64,000 nucleotides of DNA from Diphasiastrum complanatum (taxonomy: Eukaryota; Streptophyta; Lycopodiopsida; Lycopodiales; Lycopodiaceae), in assembly GCA_029204225.1 (NCBI GenBank), contig CM055094.1:68100536-68164535 (forward strand), in the 5' to 3' direction. A program made the position numbers and the translations under genes. The notes under the pieces are model-generated. The model had not been told where the DNA came from. It made no database searches and was given only the letters and a program-made list of their open reading frames with translations. The number at the start of each line of letters is the position of its first letter. Positions within the stretch are counted from its first letter, which is position 1. Below are positions 35,560-52,890 of this stretch, in pieces.

Positions 35560-35958
35560 AACCATTCCAGATGCCACCTCACATAGACGGCAGAGACAGT
35601 GTCGGCGACCAGATATACAACCAACCCACAGGTCTCAGCCTACAGCTTCACGACAACATAGACACCTCCGACCATCCTCTCAGAGACAGAGAGACGCAGT
35701 TAATTTAGTGGCAGGGTCACAACATACTTTACATCATTTTTTCACAATCGGAGAGACATCTACATGATGATTGACTCTACTTGTGCCTATCACTATTTCC
35801 TGTTGTACTGTAATCTTGTTTCTTGTTTCTTTTAGGTGGTAGAGCTTTCATGCTCCCACCGGGCATACTTGACATGTACCCATTTTTTCAGTCCTATGTA
35901 CTTTAGGGTGTTTTATGGACATTAATAAAGATCTTTCTTTCTTTCTCTCTCCCTAAAC
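35560..35958 (+). pseudogene. LINE copy A: C-terminal tail and 3' end
   Basis: Basic Arg/Gln/Ser-rich frame ending GSQHTLHHFFTIGETST and stop, homologous to the QHTIHHFF tail of copy H. The 3' UTR ends with hairpin GTACT-TTAG-GGTGT (35898-35911), GACATTAATAAAG and a TTTCTTTCTTTCTCTCTC tail. Confidence 0.8.
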
Positions 35959-36000
35959 CAAATCTGCCTCTGTTTTTTTTTCTCTCTCTCTCTCCCCCTC

Positions 36001-36269
36001 TGTCACAAGCCAGTCTCTCCAGCTCGTGAATCCTAGAAGCCGGTGTGTAGAATGAACCTCCCAACCATAGGCACCCCCTCCTTGAGTTCTTCTACCTGCT
36101 ATTCCCGTCAACTGGCACATGGCATCCACCTGTGGGTGATCAGTCCACTTGGCATGCCTAGCCCCTATGACTTGTGAATACTGAGTGACTCATAGGGTAC
36201 CACCCCCGTGCCCCGCCAAAGACCTGTGACCCTCTTGGTCACTCCGACTACTTGCCGGCTAGCATCTCG
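36001..36269. other. Unassigned sequence between LINE A tail and gypsy element 1
   Basis: Begins TGTCACAAGCC after a CT-rich stretch and might be the 3' LTR side of gypsy element 1. It does not match the LTR proposed at 39188-39582. No gene seen. Confidence 0.3.
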
Positions 36270-36797
36270 TCACTGACGGCTAGGGTGTAGCACCTTCGAC
36301 TTCGAAGGGACTAGTAAATACACCCAATCTCCATTCTCAAATTCCCGATAGGTACGGTTCTCACGAGCATAACTCTCTACCCTAGCTACAGCTTTGGACA
36401 AGTTATCTCGTGCCAACTCTAGCTTCTGCTGCATCTGAGCCAAAAACTCTACAACACTAGGTACCCTATGCGGAATTCCTATGATTGCAGGACTAAGTGG
36501 CCTGAAACCATAATTGAGCTCAAATGGACTCAATCCAGTGGACGCATGTCTCTTATCATTGTACACGAACTCCAATAGCGGTAAATGCTTTACCCAGTCT
36601 GTTTGCGTACTACTCACATATGCCCTAAGCATATCTTCCAAGATCTGATTCACTCGCTCTGTCTGGCCATCCGTCTGAGGATGCTCAAAGCTACTCATCC
36701 GCAACTATGTTCCCAACTTGGCGAACACCTCAATCCAGAAATTTCCCATAAACTTGGGATCCCTGTCAGAAACTATGGACTTCGGAAGACTATGTAA
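36270..36797 (-). pseudogene. Gypsy element 1: integrase C-terminal half
   Basis: Encodes FEHPQTDGQTERVNQILEDM (catalytic Glu), LLEFVYNDKRHASTGLSPFELNYGFRP and FENGDWVYLLVP, ending without the chromodomain region. Stops separate it from the first half at 36810-37877. Confidence 0.9.
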
Positions 36798-36809
36798 CCT
36801 GACAATATT

Positions 36810-37877
36810 CTAAATAAACAACTCAGCCACTTGCGGAGCTGTGACCTTCTTGGTCGTTGCGATGAAATGAGCCATCTTGGAAAACTTGTCTACCACTACC
36901 ATAACGAAATTGAATCCATTCTGGGTTTTGGGTAGCCCAACAATAAAATCCATAGAGATGCTTTCCCACCTTCCTGTAGGTATCTCAAGTGGATGTAGCA
37001 AGCCCGGAGGACTTACTCTCTCGGCCTTGTTCACCTGACAAGTTGTGCAACGCTGGACATACTCTCTTACATCCCGCTGCAATCGTGGCCAGAAATAATG
37101 CCTTCTCAAAAGCTCACTGGTCTTATCAATACCAGGGTGCCCTGCACAGGGACTATCATGGCATTCATAAAGTATCTTACGACGAAGATACTTCATGTCT
37201 GGCACGAAAACTTTTCCATTTCTCAATAACATACCATCCTTCACGGTGTATGTTAAATATGTACTGGTGTGTGCCTCTACGGAAGCGACAGCCTCGACTG
37301 ACTCTTCCGTTTGGTCAACTACCTTGCGCGCATTAGGCCACACACGCTGACAATGCGGGTCCTTTTCTTGAGCCTTCTTAATCTCCTCCATGAGACCACT
37401 GTCAACCACAGTAAAGCTCATCTGATGCAGTATACGAGATAGTGCATCAGCGACCACATTTTCCTTCCCTCTTCGAAAGCGAATTTCCAAATGAAATTCC
37501 TCCATCAACTCGGCCCACCGAGCTTGGCGGCCCTTCAAATCTGGCTGAGTGCAAAAATACCTTAAAGTAAGATGATCAGTGTACACATAAAACTCGGCAC
37601 CATATAAATAATGTCTCCACACCTTGAGCGCATGTATAATCGCATACAGCTCTTGCTCGTGTGTAGGATAACTCTGTTGAGCTGGTGTCAACTTCTTACT
37701 TTCAAAGGCTACTGGTCTACCCTCTTGGCTCAACACTGCACCTACGGCATTGTCACTTGCATCCGTCTCTAGGTCAAAAGGTTTCTGGGTATCCACAATC
37801 TTGAGAACTGGAGCCATGGCCACAGACTCCTTCAAGTTTTCAAAACGTTGCTGAGCTTCAGCATCCCATCGAACCAT
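36810..37877 (-). pseudogene. Gypsy element 1: RNase H and integrase N-terminal half
   Basis: A 355-codon frame. RNase H: FDLETDASDNAVGAVLSQ, KVWRHYLYGAEFYVYTDH, RGKENVVADALSR. Integrase zinc finger: H-x3-H...CTTCQVNKAE. Core start: ISMDFIVGLPKT. The frame closes at 36810 and the second catalytic Asp (IVSDRDPKF) lies in the broken segment after it. Confidence 0.92.
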
Positions 37878-37919
37878 AGTGTTGTTTTTCCTTAACTGGT
37901 CCGTTAAAGGAGCAGCTAT

Positions 37920-38750
37920 CTAGGAATAATTCCTAACAAACCGCCGGTAGAACTTACAAAAACCTAAGAAAGACTGTAATTGGCGTATATCGGCAGGCCT
38001 CGGCCACTTCTTAACCACAGCCACCTTGGCTGGATCAACCGAAATACCCTCAGCTGTCACTACGTGACCCAAATACTCGACACGAGTCTTACACAACTCT
38101 GTCTTCTGAGCATTGGCATACAAGACAGAAGCTTGTAACTTGCCCAAAACGGTCTTGAGATGAATCTCATGCTCCTCAACCGCTTTACTAAAAACTAATA
38201 TATCGTCAATAAAATTGACGACAAACTTGCCCATATAGTCTCGCAAGACATCGTTCATGAGCATCATGAACGTGGCTGGGGCATTGGTTAACCCAAATGG
38301 CATAACCAAAAATCCATAATGACCGAAACGGGTTCGGAAGGCTGTCTTCTAGACGTCTTCATCTCGAATCCGTATTTGATGGTATCCACTTTTGAGATCT
38401 ATCTTACTGAAAATGGTTGCACCTTGCAACGCATCCAGTAGATCATCAATCCTAGGCATCGAATACCTGTGCTTTACAGTGATCTTATTCAATCCCCTGT
38501 AATCTACACACATCCGGAAACTACCATCCTTTTTCTTAACAAGTAAAATAGGAGAGGCGAAAGGTGAATAACTTGGACGGATGTACCCCAACTTGAGATA
38601 CTCCTCCAACATCTTTCTGACTTCCTCTTCCTCTTTTAGGCTCATCCTATAAGGAGGCCTACATACCGGACTTGCCCCTGGAACAAGCTCAATACGATGA
38701 TCAACATTCCGACTAGGCGGCAATCCCTCTGGCATATTACTAATTGGCAC
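37920..38750 (-). pseudogene. Gypsy element 1: reverse transcriptase
   Basis: Frames 38349-38750 and 37920-38309 encode [69 protein letters not shown] and FIDDILVFSK (the YVDD-box variant). They are separated by one stop near 38349. The pol frame lacks protease and gag upstream: leader-like DNA directly precedes it. Confidence 0.92.
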
Positions 38751-39173
38751 GTGTTTGAACTGCGTGCGGAAATCTGAACTTGCTGGATTTTCAATTCTAC
38801 CATCAATTTTGTGCCAAAATCATGGAAAACAAGCCAAAATTTGGCCACAAAAGAGCCTAGAATCCAAATACATGGGAAGATCCAACATGCAACCTGAATT
38901 TCAACTACTTCAAAGTGAATTAACTTGCTGGAAATTTTAGATCCATAACTAGTTTTAAGTTACACATGCTAAAACTCCAAAAAGACAACCAAAATTGATT
39001 TCCTAGCACAATTCTTCATAACCACAATGAATTTGAGAGAGGTATGGATCATGCAAATTGAAATTGGGAAGATCCACCAACTTGCAACCTTGCTCCTCTC
39101 CTTGGATGAGAATACTAGTTGATTACCACCAAGCTCCAATGAAAAGCACCACCTCTCCAAGCTTGTAAGCCTT
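38751..39173 (-). mobile_element. Gypsy element 1: leader region, gag deleted
   Basis: Non-coding AT-rich sequence between the primer-binding site and pol. Gag and protease coding DNA is absent, so this copy is internally deleted. Confidence 0.55.
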
Positions 39174-39185
39174 GCTATGATACCA
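39174..39185 (-). mobile_element. Gypsy element 1 primer-binding site (tRNA-iMet-like)
   Basis: Minus strand TGGTATCATAGC, one base from the standard TGGTATCAGAGC, two bases from the proposed LTR. Confidence 0.75.
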
Positions 39186-39187
39186 CT

Positions 39188-39582
39188 GTAAGGGAAGCTC
39201 CTTAGATCCTGCTTACATATCACAAACACAATGGATAACACACTATAGAGAAACCACCCAACCAAGTAGAAGCATCCAATCAAACTCTAGAAGCCTCACC
39301 CCCAAGCCAAGGAACAAGAAGCATGAATGTAGAGTGAGAGCCTCTGGCAATGAATCCAAAACCATGATGAGGAGTAGGGCGAGTTTGGACCCAATATATA
39401 GAGTCAAAAGCATCCTGGGCACATAGCCATGCATAGCCCTAAGTTCCCTAAACGTAGATTCACCTAGAATAGAGTCCTAAGCATGGACCAACTATTCATA
39501 GAATTGCTATTGATAACTCTACACATGCATACACTGTCTCATACCTTGTCTAAACTCCATTTAGTGTGTTCTGGGCCTCACA
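39188..39582 (-). mobile_element. Gypsy element 1: proposed 5' LTR
   Basis: Bounded TGTAAGG...CCTCACA (395 bp), adjacent to the primer-binding site. No matching second LTR was found at the other end, so the boundary is provisional. Confidence 0.5.
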
Positions 39583-39596
39583 AGGATATTAGTTAC

Positions 39597-41640
39597 TTTC
39601 GGGTCACGTCCAGTATGACGTGGCATAATTGTCTCTCCCTACATTGCTCACGCCTTTAACACCGTTGTGACTTCTGATTTTCCCACGGCATGGTGTACTA
39701 ATGTCCTTCATCCCATCCTCAAGGCAGGTGATCCCATGAATGTAGGAAACTACCGCACCATCATGATTGGTGTCAACTTTGGGGATTGACGGTTAATACT
39801 AAGAAGACCAAGATTATAGTGTCCAATAGACACGGGCAGCCGATTGAGATCGTGACCTCTTACACCTATTTGGGAGTACTTTTCTTTGGTCCACTACTCA
39901 CATTTAGACAAGCAGCCCTCACCAGGCTCCGTAAGGGGCATACCGCTCTTGTTCATATGGACAGATTTTGTCCCACATATTATGTGCAGGACCCTACTAC
40001 CAAATGCTTACTATTTTTGCTATGGTCTCCCCAGTTGTTTTATACTCTGCTGAGACTTGGTGCCCTGATTTATCACGCGATACATGGAGGGATCTTACTC
40101 GTATCCAGATTCTCATGCTCAGCAGAATGATTCGGGCTAAACCCTCGGTGCCACATGATATCATACTAGCGGAGTTTGCCTCCCCTCCCTTGGTTATCGT
40201 GCTATGTTCCAGATCATTACCTTTCTTCACAGGATATAAGATTTAGATACTTCCAGATACGTTGTTGCTGCTCTCACTTCATCCCGTACCATTGTTGGAC
40301 AGGGAGCCAAGCATTTTTGGTATGGCAGTGTCTCAGCCCTTCTTCAGACTTGGGGGTTATCTGCACTTGATCTTCCGAGCGGGACCCATGCTTATATCAG
40401 ACAGCAGGTTTATCGGAGCTACATACGCACTATATGGTCATAGCCTGAACCTGATAGGGTCAAGATACATTTCTACGGCACACATCTATTACGGCTGGAT
40501 GCTACAGGCCTTTCTATCCTTCCAGCATATCTTACACAGCCACTATCTTTTGGTCTGAGATACCGTATGGGACAGCTTCGAGTCTCTTCTCACCAGCTTG
40601 CTATCGAGACGGGTAGATACACGAAAGTTACGGATGAAGCCACAATTGATCTAGAGCTAAGCTATGAAAGCATCACATAAGCAAGATTTAACCCTAGAAA
40701 GCAGGAAAGAGAGATTAAGGAGACTAAAGAGAGAGATCAATATCATCAGCTGAGTAACAAATGACACAGATTCCCTACTTATAGCCTAGAGGAAGCCCTA
40801 AAAGGAAGCTTCCAGTGGTTAGGGCCCAACTGGGGGGGATAATAGTGCGCCCTCCAAGACGGCCCCCACTCTGTAGTAATATGTCCAAATGTCCAAATCA
40901 CGAATAAAAAGGCCCAAGGCCTGTTTATGCATAAAGTAAAGTAAATGTAAATGGACGTGGCGAATGTAATGAGCCGAGTCCATGACTGCGAACACTCCCA
41001 GATCGCAGAGGATATGTCAGCTTTGCTCTGTTCAGAAGGTGGAGGATGAGTTTCATTTCATCTTTCGTTGTCTAGTATATTATGAGATCAAAGGGCGATA
41101 CCATTGTTTATACAGAGATACTCCTCTCACGCTAAGATCCTTCCTCGAGTATAGGTGTAGGTCTCTGTTGAGAGAGATGTATACTCTACGAGCTTCACTT
41201 CTGCCTACGCTCCCAAATATGGATCATAGTCAGGCTCATATTACCCAGTTCTTCCAAAAGCAAGACAGAGAGGATATTTCAGTTGAGGATTTTGATGTCC
41301 CCATTCGAAGATCGAAGACACAGAGAGTCTCACATGCTTTTGCTAGATCCAGTGTTACCAGGTCTTCACATGCTTCCCGCCAGTCTACAGCACGCTCCAC
41401 TACTTACTTTCAGCTCGCTCGTAGCTAATCTCCTCCGCAGAGCGGGTGGTTAAGCTCTTGCATTGTACCCTCAAAGCTGGTGGTCAAGCTTTGATACTTC
41501 TTCTTAGTGATAGAGAGATAGATATACTAGTTCTTTTCTTTTCATTAGTAAATAAGTCCGTATGCGGACAATGCTCCTCACGTTTGTACTCTCTTTTGTC
41601 TTATGTACCTTTGGGTACCAAGAAGGCGTTAATAATAATA
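39597..41640 (+). pseudogene. LINE copy B (internally deleted, carries an insertion)
   Basis: 39660-39770 encodes an RT block (LHPILKAGDPMNVGNYRTIMI). It then jumps, by an internal deletion, to NTKKTKIIVSNR, SYTYLGVLFFGPLLTF and ETWCPDLSRDTW (39786-40246). The finger and tail lie at 40982-41428 (ICQLCSVQKVEDEFHFIFRC, YYEIKGRYHCLYRD). The 3' end has hairpin GTACC-TTTG-GGTAC (41605-41618), GGCGTTAATAATAATAATTC and a short CT tail at 41655-41667. Confidence 0.85.
40626..40988. mobile_element. 363-bp insertion in LINE copy B with CGAA target duplication
   Basis: Interrupts the LINE frame between ETGRY and NTPRSQRICQLC. The 4-bp sequence CGAA occurs at 40622-40625 and 40989-40992, on both sides. 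No coding capacity and no TG...CA ends, so the class is unknown. Confidence 0.6.
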
Positions 41641-41667
41641 ATTCTAATTCTAATTCTCTCTCTCTAT

Positions 41668-43459
<1,792 letters not shown>

Positions 43460-44031
43460 AGATCCATTGTCTCTTTCGCGATGGCTCACATACACTTTCG
43501 CAGTTTTGTCTCCTATCCTGATGCTCCTTGCTTGGGACTTCTTGTTCGTGAGATGCTTACTCTCCGTCAGTCTCATCTGCCTGTACCAGATCACCTGGGG
43601 TTAGACTCGTAGCAGTTGCTTCTCACTGGCTTCTTTCGGACTCGAGCACATGCTGATGACTCCGATGATGAGATTCCTATCGTTGTGCCACCGTGGAAAA
43701 AGCCCAGAATGTAGTCGGCACTCGCCTCCATCGGGGCCCACTGTACGCTCCACTCAGCGGACACTTCACACTTACTTTCGCTGATATGTACTTATTCTCC
43801 ACCTGGCCCGGGTTGTGGGCATTGGTACTTTTTCGGTAGTTCTTCTGTTATACCTGGCCTGGGTTGTGGGCTTATTTCAGTACTGCTTTGTTCTACTTTC
43901 ATTCGTAGCTAGTTTATAGCATTTTACGGCCACGTCCTCCTATGGATGATGCTCACACTGTTGCTTGTACATATTTTCTTTTTGGTCTTATGCACCCACG
44001 GGTGCCCAAAAGACGTTAATAAAGCTTTCTT

Positions 44032-44036
<5 letters not shown>
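43460..44036 (+). pseudogene. LINE copy E (5'-truncated)
   Basis: Begins inside the region after the finger and is nearly identical to copy C from about 42155 to 42690, including DDSDDEIPIVVPPWKKPRM. Hairpin GCACC-CACG-GGTGC at 43992-44005, then GACGTTAATAAAG and TTTCTTTCTTTCTC. Confidence 0.88.

Positions 44037-44099
<63 letters not shown>
44037..44099. repeat. (CT)n tail/junction between LINE copies E and F
   Basis: Pure CT, continuous with E's tail and abutting F. Confidence 0.97.
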
Positions 44100-44104
<5 letters not shown>

Positions 44105-44366
44105 GAGCTATCATACAATTCGGACGGTTATTGTATAGTTATACGACACCCCATTGTACCATATTTCAGACTTCCATGTCTTGAGGGTAGATTAGAGTTT
44201 TTGCCTAATCTTGATAGACCAATCACTTTTAGCTAGTAGTTGTCATTTGTTTATAGAGACATTTATATGCTCCTTTCAGCATTTATCACACTTGAGATGT
44301 ACTTATTTGGTCTTGTATGCCTTTTGGCATTAAAAGACGTTAATGAAGCTCTCTCTCTCTCTCTCA
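44100..44366 (+). mobile_element. LINE copy F (only the last ~247 bp)
   Basis: 3' UTR only: hairpin ATGCC-TTTT-GGCAT (44317-44330), GACGTTAATGAAG, then CT tail 44345-44366. The preceding bases have no coding similarity I can see. Confidence 0.8.
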
Positions 44367-47302
<2,936 letters not shown>

Positions 47303-47313
47303 CTCCCTCCCCC
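47303..47313 (-). mobile_element. Gypsy element 2: polypurine tract
   Basis: Minus strand GGGGGAGGGAG, immediately before the 3' LTR and right after the stop codon of pol. Confidence 0.85.
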
Positions 47314-49394
47314 TTAAGAACCGTCTTGGTCCTCTAAGACAAAGTCTGGAAAAATCTTGCGAAGGACGCTGCCTCTTTCCCAAGTGGCATTCTCAACAGG
47401 CTGATCATTCCACTTAACCAGATATTCTCGGTATAGAGTATGACGAGTTTGCGTCTCTCTACTATCAAGAATCTCCTCTAGTTCATGTGGAGGTTGTTGA
47501 GGATCCAATGGGAGAACTAGAACACTGTCCCCTACCAGATTGTCTGATCTGGTTAAGGCTTTTCGTAACTGACTTACATGAAAGACTGGAAAAACCTTAC
47601 TGCTGTGTGGGAGTTCTAGTTCATAGGTGACCTCGCCTAGTCTCCTACTGATGGTAAAGGGACCACAATACCTTGGAGACAACTTAGCACACACTCCTGA
47701 TTTGAGGGTTTTAGAGTCAACTGGGACTCTCAAGTAGACTTTCTCACCAGTGGAGAACTGCACATCCCGTCTGTGTGGATCTGCATAATGCCTGGCTCGA
47801 TCCTGGGACTGCCTAATGCTACGCTTAGCATGTTCTATCATTTGGTTTAGGTCCTCTAAAAAGTTTCTGGCTGCTTCAACTTTTTCTTGTTTAAACCCTA
47901 CAGCTGTGGGTGAGCGTGGCTGAAATCCGTACATCAGCATAAATGGGCTGTATCCCGTAGCTGAATGTTTGGTACTGTTGTAAGCAAACTCTAATATCGA
48001 GAGATACTCCTCCCAATTAGTCTGCCTCTTGCTGACGTATGCACGAAGCATATCCTCCAGCACTTGATTTACCCTTTCTGTTTGACCGTCCGTCTGTGGA
48101 TGGTCGGTGGTACTCATATTAAGTTTAGTATGGAGATGATGGAATACTGCCCTCCAAAAATTTCCAGTAAACTTATTGTCCCGGTCGCTGACTATGCCGG
48201 AAGGTAGACCGTACAATTTAAATAGCCCATCTACAAACAACCTCGCTAACTCTGGAGCTCTAACGGTTGTTTTGGTCGGAATAAAATGAGCCATTTTGGT
48301 CAGACGGTCAACTGTGACCCATATAGCGTCATTACCCTTTTGGGTTTTAGGCAGGCCTACTATAAAATCCATGGCGATACTCTCCCATTTACCAGCTGGT
48401 ATTTCTAAGGGATGCAACAACCCTCCTGCCTTTAAACGCTCTGCTTTATTTACTTGACATTTCTGGCAACTGGTTACATACTGGTGGACGTCCTTTTTCA
48501 TACTGGGCCAGAAAAATTGCCTACGAAGAAGCTCATAGGTCTTCTGTATGCCTGGGTGTCCCGCGCTAGGATTGTCATGACATTCATATAGGACCTGCTG
48601 CCTATAATCCTCTGAATTGGGGACACATACTCTATCTCTATAGAGCAAGTACTCATCCTGAATGGAATACTGTTTCCATTTGAATCCTTGAGTCAACTGA
48701 CCCTCAACCACTTGGGTTTGCTTGGGTAATACAGGCTCAGAATCCTCAACGTCATCTGACGACGTATACTCGGACTCATCATCATCCTCAACGGAAGCTG
48801 CCGTATTCTTGGATGAATTGGCGCCAGCCCCGGGAACTGGTTCTGGAGTCTGTAACTGTCTGCTCTGGACTGAGTTCCAGATAGTAGAGAAGAATGCATC
48901 ATGCTGGCATTCCCTCTCAAGGACTCGAGTAACTCATTACGAATCTGAGTAAAACTCAGCTCGTTTATCAGAGGTATTCTGCTAAGGGCATCTGCTACTA
49001 TATTGAATTTTCCACGTCTATATCTGATAGACATATCAAACTCTTGCATCAACTCTGCCCAACGAGCTTTCCGACCTCTAAGCTCAGGTTGATTGCAAAG
49101 GTATCTGAGACTTTCATGGTCTGTCAGGACCTCAAAGTTGGCACCATACAAATAATGCCTCCAAGTCTTAAGGGCATGGACTATAGAAAAGAGTTCCTTT
49201 TCATAGGCATTGTACCTAGTCTGAGCTGGCTCGAGTTTTTTACTCTCGAATGCAACTGGTCGTCCACCCTGAGTTAGCACAGCACCTACTGCAAAGTCGC
49301 TAGCATCTATTTCGATCACAAATGGTTGATTGGGGTCGACGACCTTTAAAACTGGTGCTGTAGCTAAGGCTGTTTTGAGAGCATCTAAGCTCTC
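47314..49394 (-). pseudogene. Gypsy element 2: RNase H, integrase and chromodomain
   Basis: Continues the gag-pol frame past one TAG: IEIDASDFAVGAVLTQ, HALKTWRHYLYGA and RGKFNIVADALSR (RNase H). A single frameshift near 48900 then leads to 47314-48711 with the H-H-C-C integrase finger (HPGIQKT...CQKCQVNKAE), core SIAMDFIVGLPKT, IVSDRDNKFTG and DGQTERVNQVLEDM (D-D-E), and KVYLRVPVDSKTLKSG. It ends with a chromodomain (ELEEILDSRE, YLVKWNDQPVENATWE). The chromodomain marks a plant chromovirus. In that group it is thought to guide integration to particular chromatin. Only the TAG at 49395 and the frameshift prevent a full polyprotein. Confidence 0.93.
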
Positions 49395-52100
49395 CTACTG
49401 TGCGGACTCCCAAATGAACTCCTTTCCCTTCCCCTTAAGAAGATTTGTCATGGGAACTGCTATCTGAGCATATTCCTTGACAAATCGTCTGTAATATCCC
49501 GCCAAACCAAGAAAGATCTGAAGTTCCAAAATATTCTGAGGTCTCAGCCAACTGAGTATGGCTTTAACCTTATTTGGGTCCATCTTAATGCCATCTGACG
49601 AGATAATGTGACCCAAATATACTACTTCTTCAACGAAGAATTCACACTTGGATTGTTTAGCATAAAGCTTATGCTTTCTGAGCAGTCGAAACACCTTTCT
49701 GAGGTGTTTTAGATGCTCCTTCCTCGTTTTGCTGTAGACGAGGATGTCATCTAAAAATACGACTACAAACTTACCCAAGTATAGTCTGTGGACACTGTTC
49801 ATCAAGGTTATAAAGGTAGCTGGAGCATTTGTGAGGCCAAATGGCATCACCTTAAACTCATAATGAAGGTGACGAGTCCTAAAAGCTGTTTTCGAGACAT
49901 CTTCCGATCTTATACGGACTTGATGATATCCCGATCTAAGGTCTATTTTGCTGAAAAACTTAGCCCCGTCGAGTTGATCAAACAACTCGTCTGCCCGAGG
50001 CATAGGGTATTTATTCTTAATTGTGACTTTATTGAGGGCTCTGTAATCTACGCAAAGACGCATAGATCCCTCTTTCTTTTTCACCAATAGGACTGGTGAG
50101 GCCCATGGTGAACTACTGGTCTGAATTTGGCCTTTCCCAAGATAGTCTGTTAACTGCCTAGTTATTTCTTCATCCTCTGTTCGGCTGACTCGATACGGAG
50201 GTTTAGAAACAGGTGCTGTACCTGGTACTAGGTTTATTACATGATCTACCTCTCTGCTAGGTGGTAAACCATGTGGCAAATCTTCAGGAAAAAAAACTTT
50301 AAATTTAGACAATAAAGTTTCTAATTTACTGATTTTCTGCTGAATAGAACTGGAAATAGAAACTTCAGGAATAAACTGAAAGTCACATAAGAATACATGA
50401 TGGTCTTCGTCTCCGATTAGCTGACAGAGTTCTGAACTGCAGACCATAGGGCTGTTGGGAACATCATGCTCCCCATGCAGCTGGATCTCTCGGCCTTTAT
50501 GCTGAAAGCTGAGGGTGTTCTCCTGATAGTTTCTGTGGAGGGAAGGTCCTAAACTGTAGAGCCAATCTCTCCCGAGAACAATATCTGTTCGATCCAGGTG
50601 CATTATCTGAAAGTTTATTTCATCTTGGTACCCCTGAATACCAAGATTTAACTTACTTACCATAGTTTCCCATACTTTTTTGTCTTCACCCTTAGCTAAT
50701 GAAACTATGTACCTATGCTGACTAGGTACTTCTGGTAGTTTAAGCTTTTTAACCAGGGTGTGGTTGATGAAATTATGGGTTGCCCCATCATCAAGCATGA
50801 CTCTTACTGACTGGTTACCAACTTTCCCATGCATACGTACTAGGTCATGCAGCCCAAAGCTGAAGGGTCTCGCTAGCATTGCAGAGGTTAGCTGACAACA
50901 GTGTTCATGATCTTCATGATACACTTTGATCTCGGAAGTTGCCGAGTCACTGGGGAAACACACAGTCTGAACAAGATGAACTTGTTTTTTATCTTTTTTA
51001 TCTTTTTTAGTGAAAGGCCCCTTGGGACACTGTCTGACTGTGTGTCCCTTGCCCATACACACAAAGCACAAACGTTCTTGTTTGGCTTTCTCAAAATCAT
51101 CTGGTTTTAAGGGCTGTATGAGTGAAGGGCGTTTCTGAGGAGCTTCACCTTTAAATTTATCTTCTTTTTTTCTTTTTAAAAATTTCTTTTTAAATTGAAA
51201 GTCTTTCTGAGGAAGCTGCTCAGAAAGTGGTTGTTGTCTCGCTCTCTTCCTACCCACTGAATCATCATAGATTTGAGCATATCTGAGAGCTTGCTCAAGG
51301 GTAGTAGGCGAGTTTCTCTGGACCTCTACTTTATATTCATCTTTGAGGCCACGGACAAATCCCCTGATTTTTTGATAGTCATCCATATTTTTAATCTTTA
51401 AAATTGCTTCTCGATACTGCGAGATATATTGGATGAGGGACTTGTCCATTACTGTTCTTTCCCAGGCTTCCCAGGCTCTATCAAGTTCATTCTCTGGTAG
51501 AAATTCTCTTAGGAAAGCTTCTTCAAAAGCTTTCCATGACCGGGGAGTCTGCCCAGTCTCCTGGAGATTTAACCACCACTTATAGGCCATAGGCCCTAAA
51601 GAAAGACTGGCCTCAATTGCTTGCAAATGGTCAGGGGTCTGTTTAAGAGCATGAATGTTCTTCCATTTGCTGAGGAAGGTTTGTAGAATATCTGCATTTC
51701 TATCCTTCTCTTCCCCATTAAAAGTAGGAGGCTTTAAATCTTTAAAAACACTGGGGTGAGACCGTAAAGTCTCACCCGAAACTGATGGAAGTGGAGAAGG
51801 GGATAACTGAGAAGTGGAGGGAAGGCTTCCTTTCGCGGAGCTCAAAATCAAGTTTTTGAGTTCAGCGAACGAGTCATCCACACTGGACTTGAAATTGGCT
51901 AATGCCAGCTTCAGTTCATCCACTTCTGTTACCAATTGGAGGAACTGCTCCTTGGTAACCAGTTCGTCGAGTTCTTCGGCGAACTGTTCCTGTTCTTCTA
52001 CTTGCATGGGTTCCTTCCCTTTTCTGTAAGCCAAGGCTTCTGTTTCAAGTTCGTCAAAGCCTCTCTCCTGGGGTTGATCAGGTCCCTGAGGAGTGGTCAT
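49395..52100 (-). CDS. Gypsy element 2: gag, protease and reverse transcriptase (901 codons)
   Basis: Opens with ATG at 52100. Residues ~40-80 form a predicted coiled coil, and ~130-290 the retrotransposon gag domain ([22 protein letters not shown]). The CCHC knuckle is [14 protein letters not shown] and the protease active site [12 protein letters not shown] (DDGA instead of DSGA). RT blocks: [60 protein letters not shown]. It ends in an in-frame TAG at 49395, beyond which the same frame continues into RNase H. The TAG could be a point mutation or, less likely, a read-through site. Gag-pol reads as one frame without a gag/pol shift. Confidence 0.95.
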   Translation of the reverse strand: MTTPQGPDQPQERGFDELETEALAYRKGKEPMQVEEQEQFAEELDELVTKEQFLQLVTEVDELKLALANFKSSVDDSFAELKNLILSSAKGSLPSTSQLSPSPLPSVSGETLRSHPSVFKDLKPPTFNGEEKDRNADILQTFLSKWKNIHALKQTPDHLQAIEASLSLGPMAYKWWLNLQETGQTPRSWKAFEEAFLREFLPENELDRAWEAWERTVMDKSLIQYISQYREAILKIKNMDDYQKIRGFVRGLKDEYKVEVQRNSPTTLEQALRYAQIYDDSVGRKRARQQPLSEQLPQKDFQFKKKFLKRKKEDKFKGEAPQKRPSLIQPLKPDDFEKAKQERLCFVCMGKGHTVRQCPKGPFTKKDKKDKKQVHLVQTVCFPSDSATSEIKVYHEDHEHCCQLTSAMLARPFSFGLHDLVRMHGKVGNQSVRVMLDDGATHNFINHTLVKKLKLPEVPSQHRYIVSLAKGEDKKVWETMVSKLNLGIQGYQDEINFQIMHLDRTDIVLGRDWLYSLGPSLHRNYQENTLSFQHKGREIQLHGEHDVPNSPMVCSSELCQLIGDEDHHVFLCDFQFIPEVSISSSIQQKISKLETLLSKFKVFFPEDLPHGLPPSREVDHVINLVPGTAPVSKPPYRVSRTEDEEITRQLTDYLGKGQIQTSSSPWASPVLLVKKKEGSMRLCVDYRALNKVTIKNKYPMPRADELFDQLDGAKFFSKIDLRSGYHQVRIRSEDVSKTAFRTRHLHYEFKVMPFGLTNAPATFITLMNSVHRLYLGKFVVVFLDDILVYSKTRKEHLKHLRKVFRLLRKHKLYAKQSKCEFFVEEVVYLGHIISSDGIKMDPNKVKAILSWLRPQNILELQIFLGLAGYYRRFVKEYAQIAVPMTNLLKGKGKEFIWESAQ

Positions 52101-52890
52101 CTTCGAAACTGAAAGAGAGCTACCTTAACTTCTGAAGGAAAAAAGTCTAAAAGACTAATTTACAACTGTACAAGGGAAAGGAAAGATGACTTAGCTGTTT
52201 CTGAGGACTGTACTTCCAAAGAAAGAATGAAGAGGAACCCTTTCAGCTCTTTTCCCCAAGATTTCAGACCTGCTGTTCCGAAAAATGCCAGTTTGAGGCT
52301 TCAAAACGGTGCTAAATTTCCCGGTTTTTTGAGGATAGTAGCTCGCTGGTCTGATTGCAAAACAACTTGTCCACAAAAAGGCAAATCTGAAGTCCAAAAA
52401 CCCTTCTGAATTCTGAAATTTCAGAAGTCTCCTACTCGCTGATCTGGTAGGAATCCTCTTGCTCCAAATCTCTGACGTTGGGGCCCAAAAACTTGTTGAA
52501 AAACCAGATTTTCAGAAGTACTGGCAGCACTGGCCCTGCTCCTCTTTTTTGGCTTCAAACTCGCTGAGAACCAGTAACTTTTTCCCTGGAAATCGGATGT
52601 AGGTCTCTGACTATACAGCGATGGAGGTGCTGGCTTCTTCCTACTCTAATTTCGCTGGGAAAACTATAGAGAATCCTCTGAACTCAGTGAGAAACAGCTG
52701 TTTTTTCAGCGAGTTACCTACACTTGGAATCTGACTCCTTGCTACTGTGATGTCTCAGTGGAAATCAGAAGTTTGAAGGCTGCTCCTACAGCGATCCTCC
52801 TCCTCTATTCCTCTCTGAGAATCTGAGAAACACTTCCTATCTTCTGATAGCTTTCTCTACTATTGTCCTGAACTCCCTAGGATGGAGATG
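52101..52890 (-). mobile_element. Gypsy element 2: untranslated leader
   Basis: About 790 bp without coding capacity between the primer-binding site and the gag start. Short frames here have no motif. Confidence 0.8.

Noticed and set aside
35099-38750. Treating the gag-like frame at 35.1-35.5 kb and the pol at 36.3-38.8 kb as one gypsy
   Set aside because: On the minus strand gag would have to lie at higher coordinates than pol; here it lies on the wrong side.
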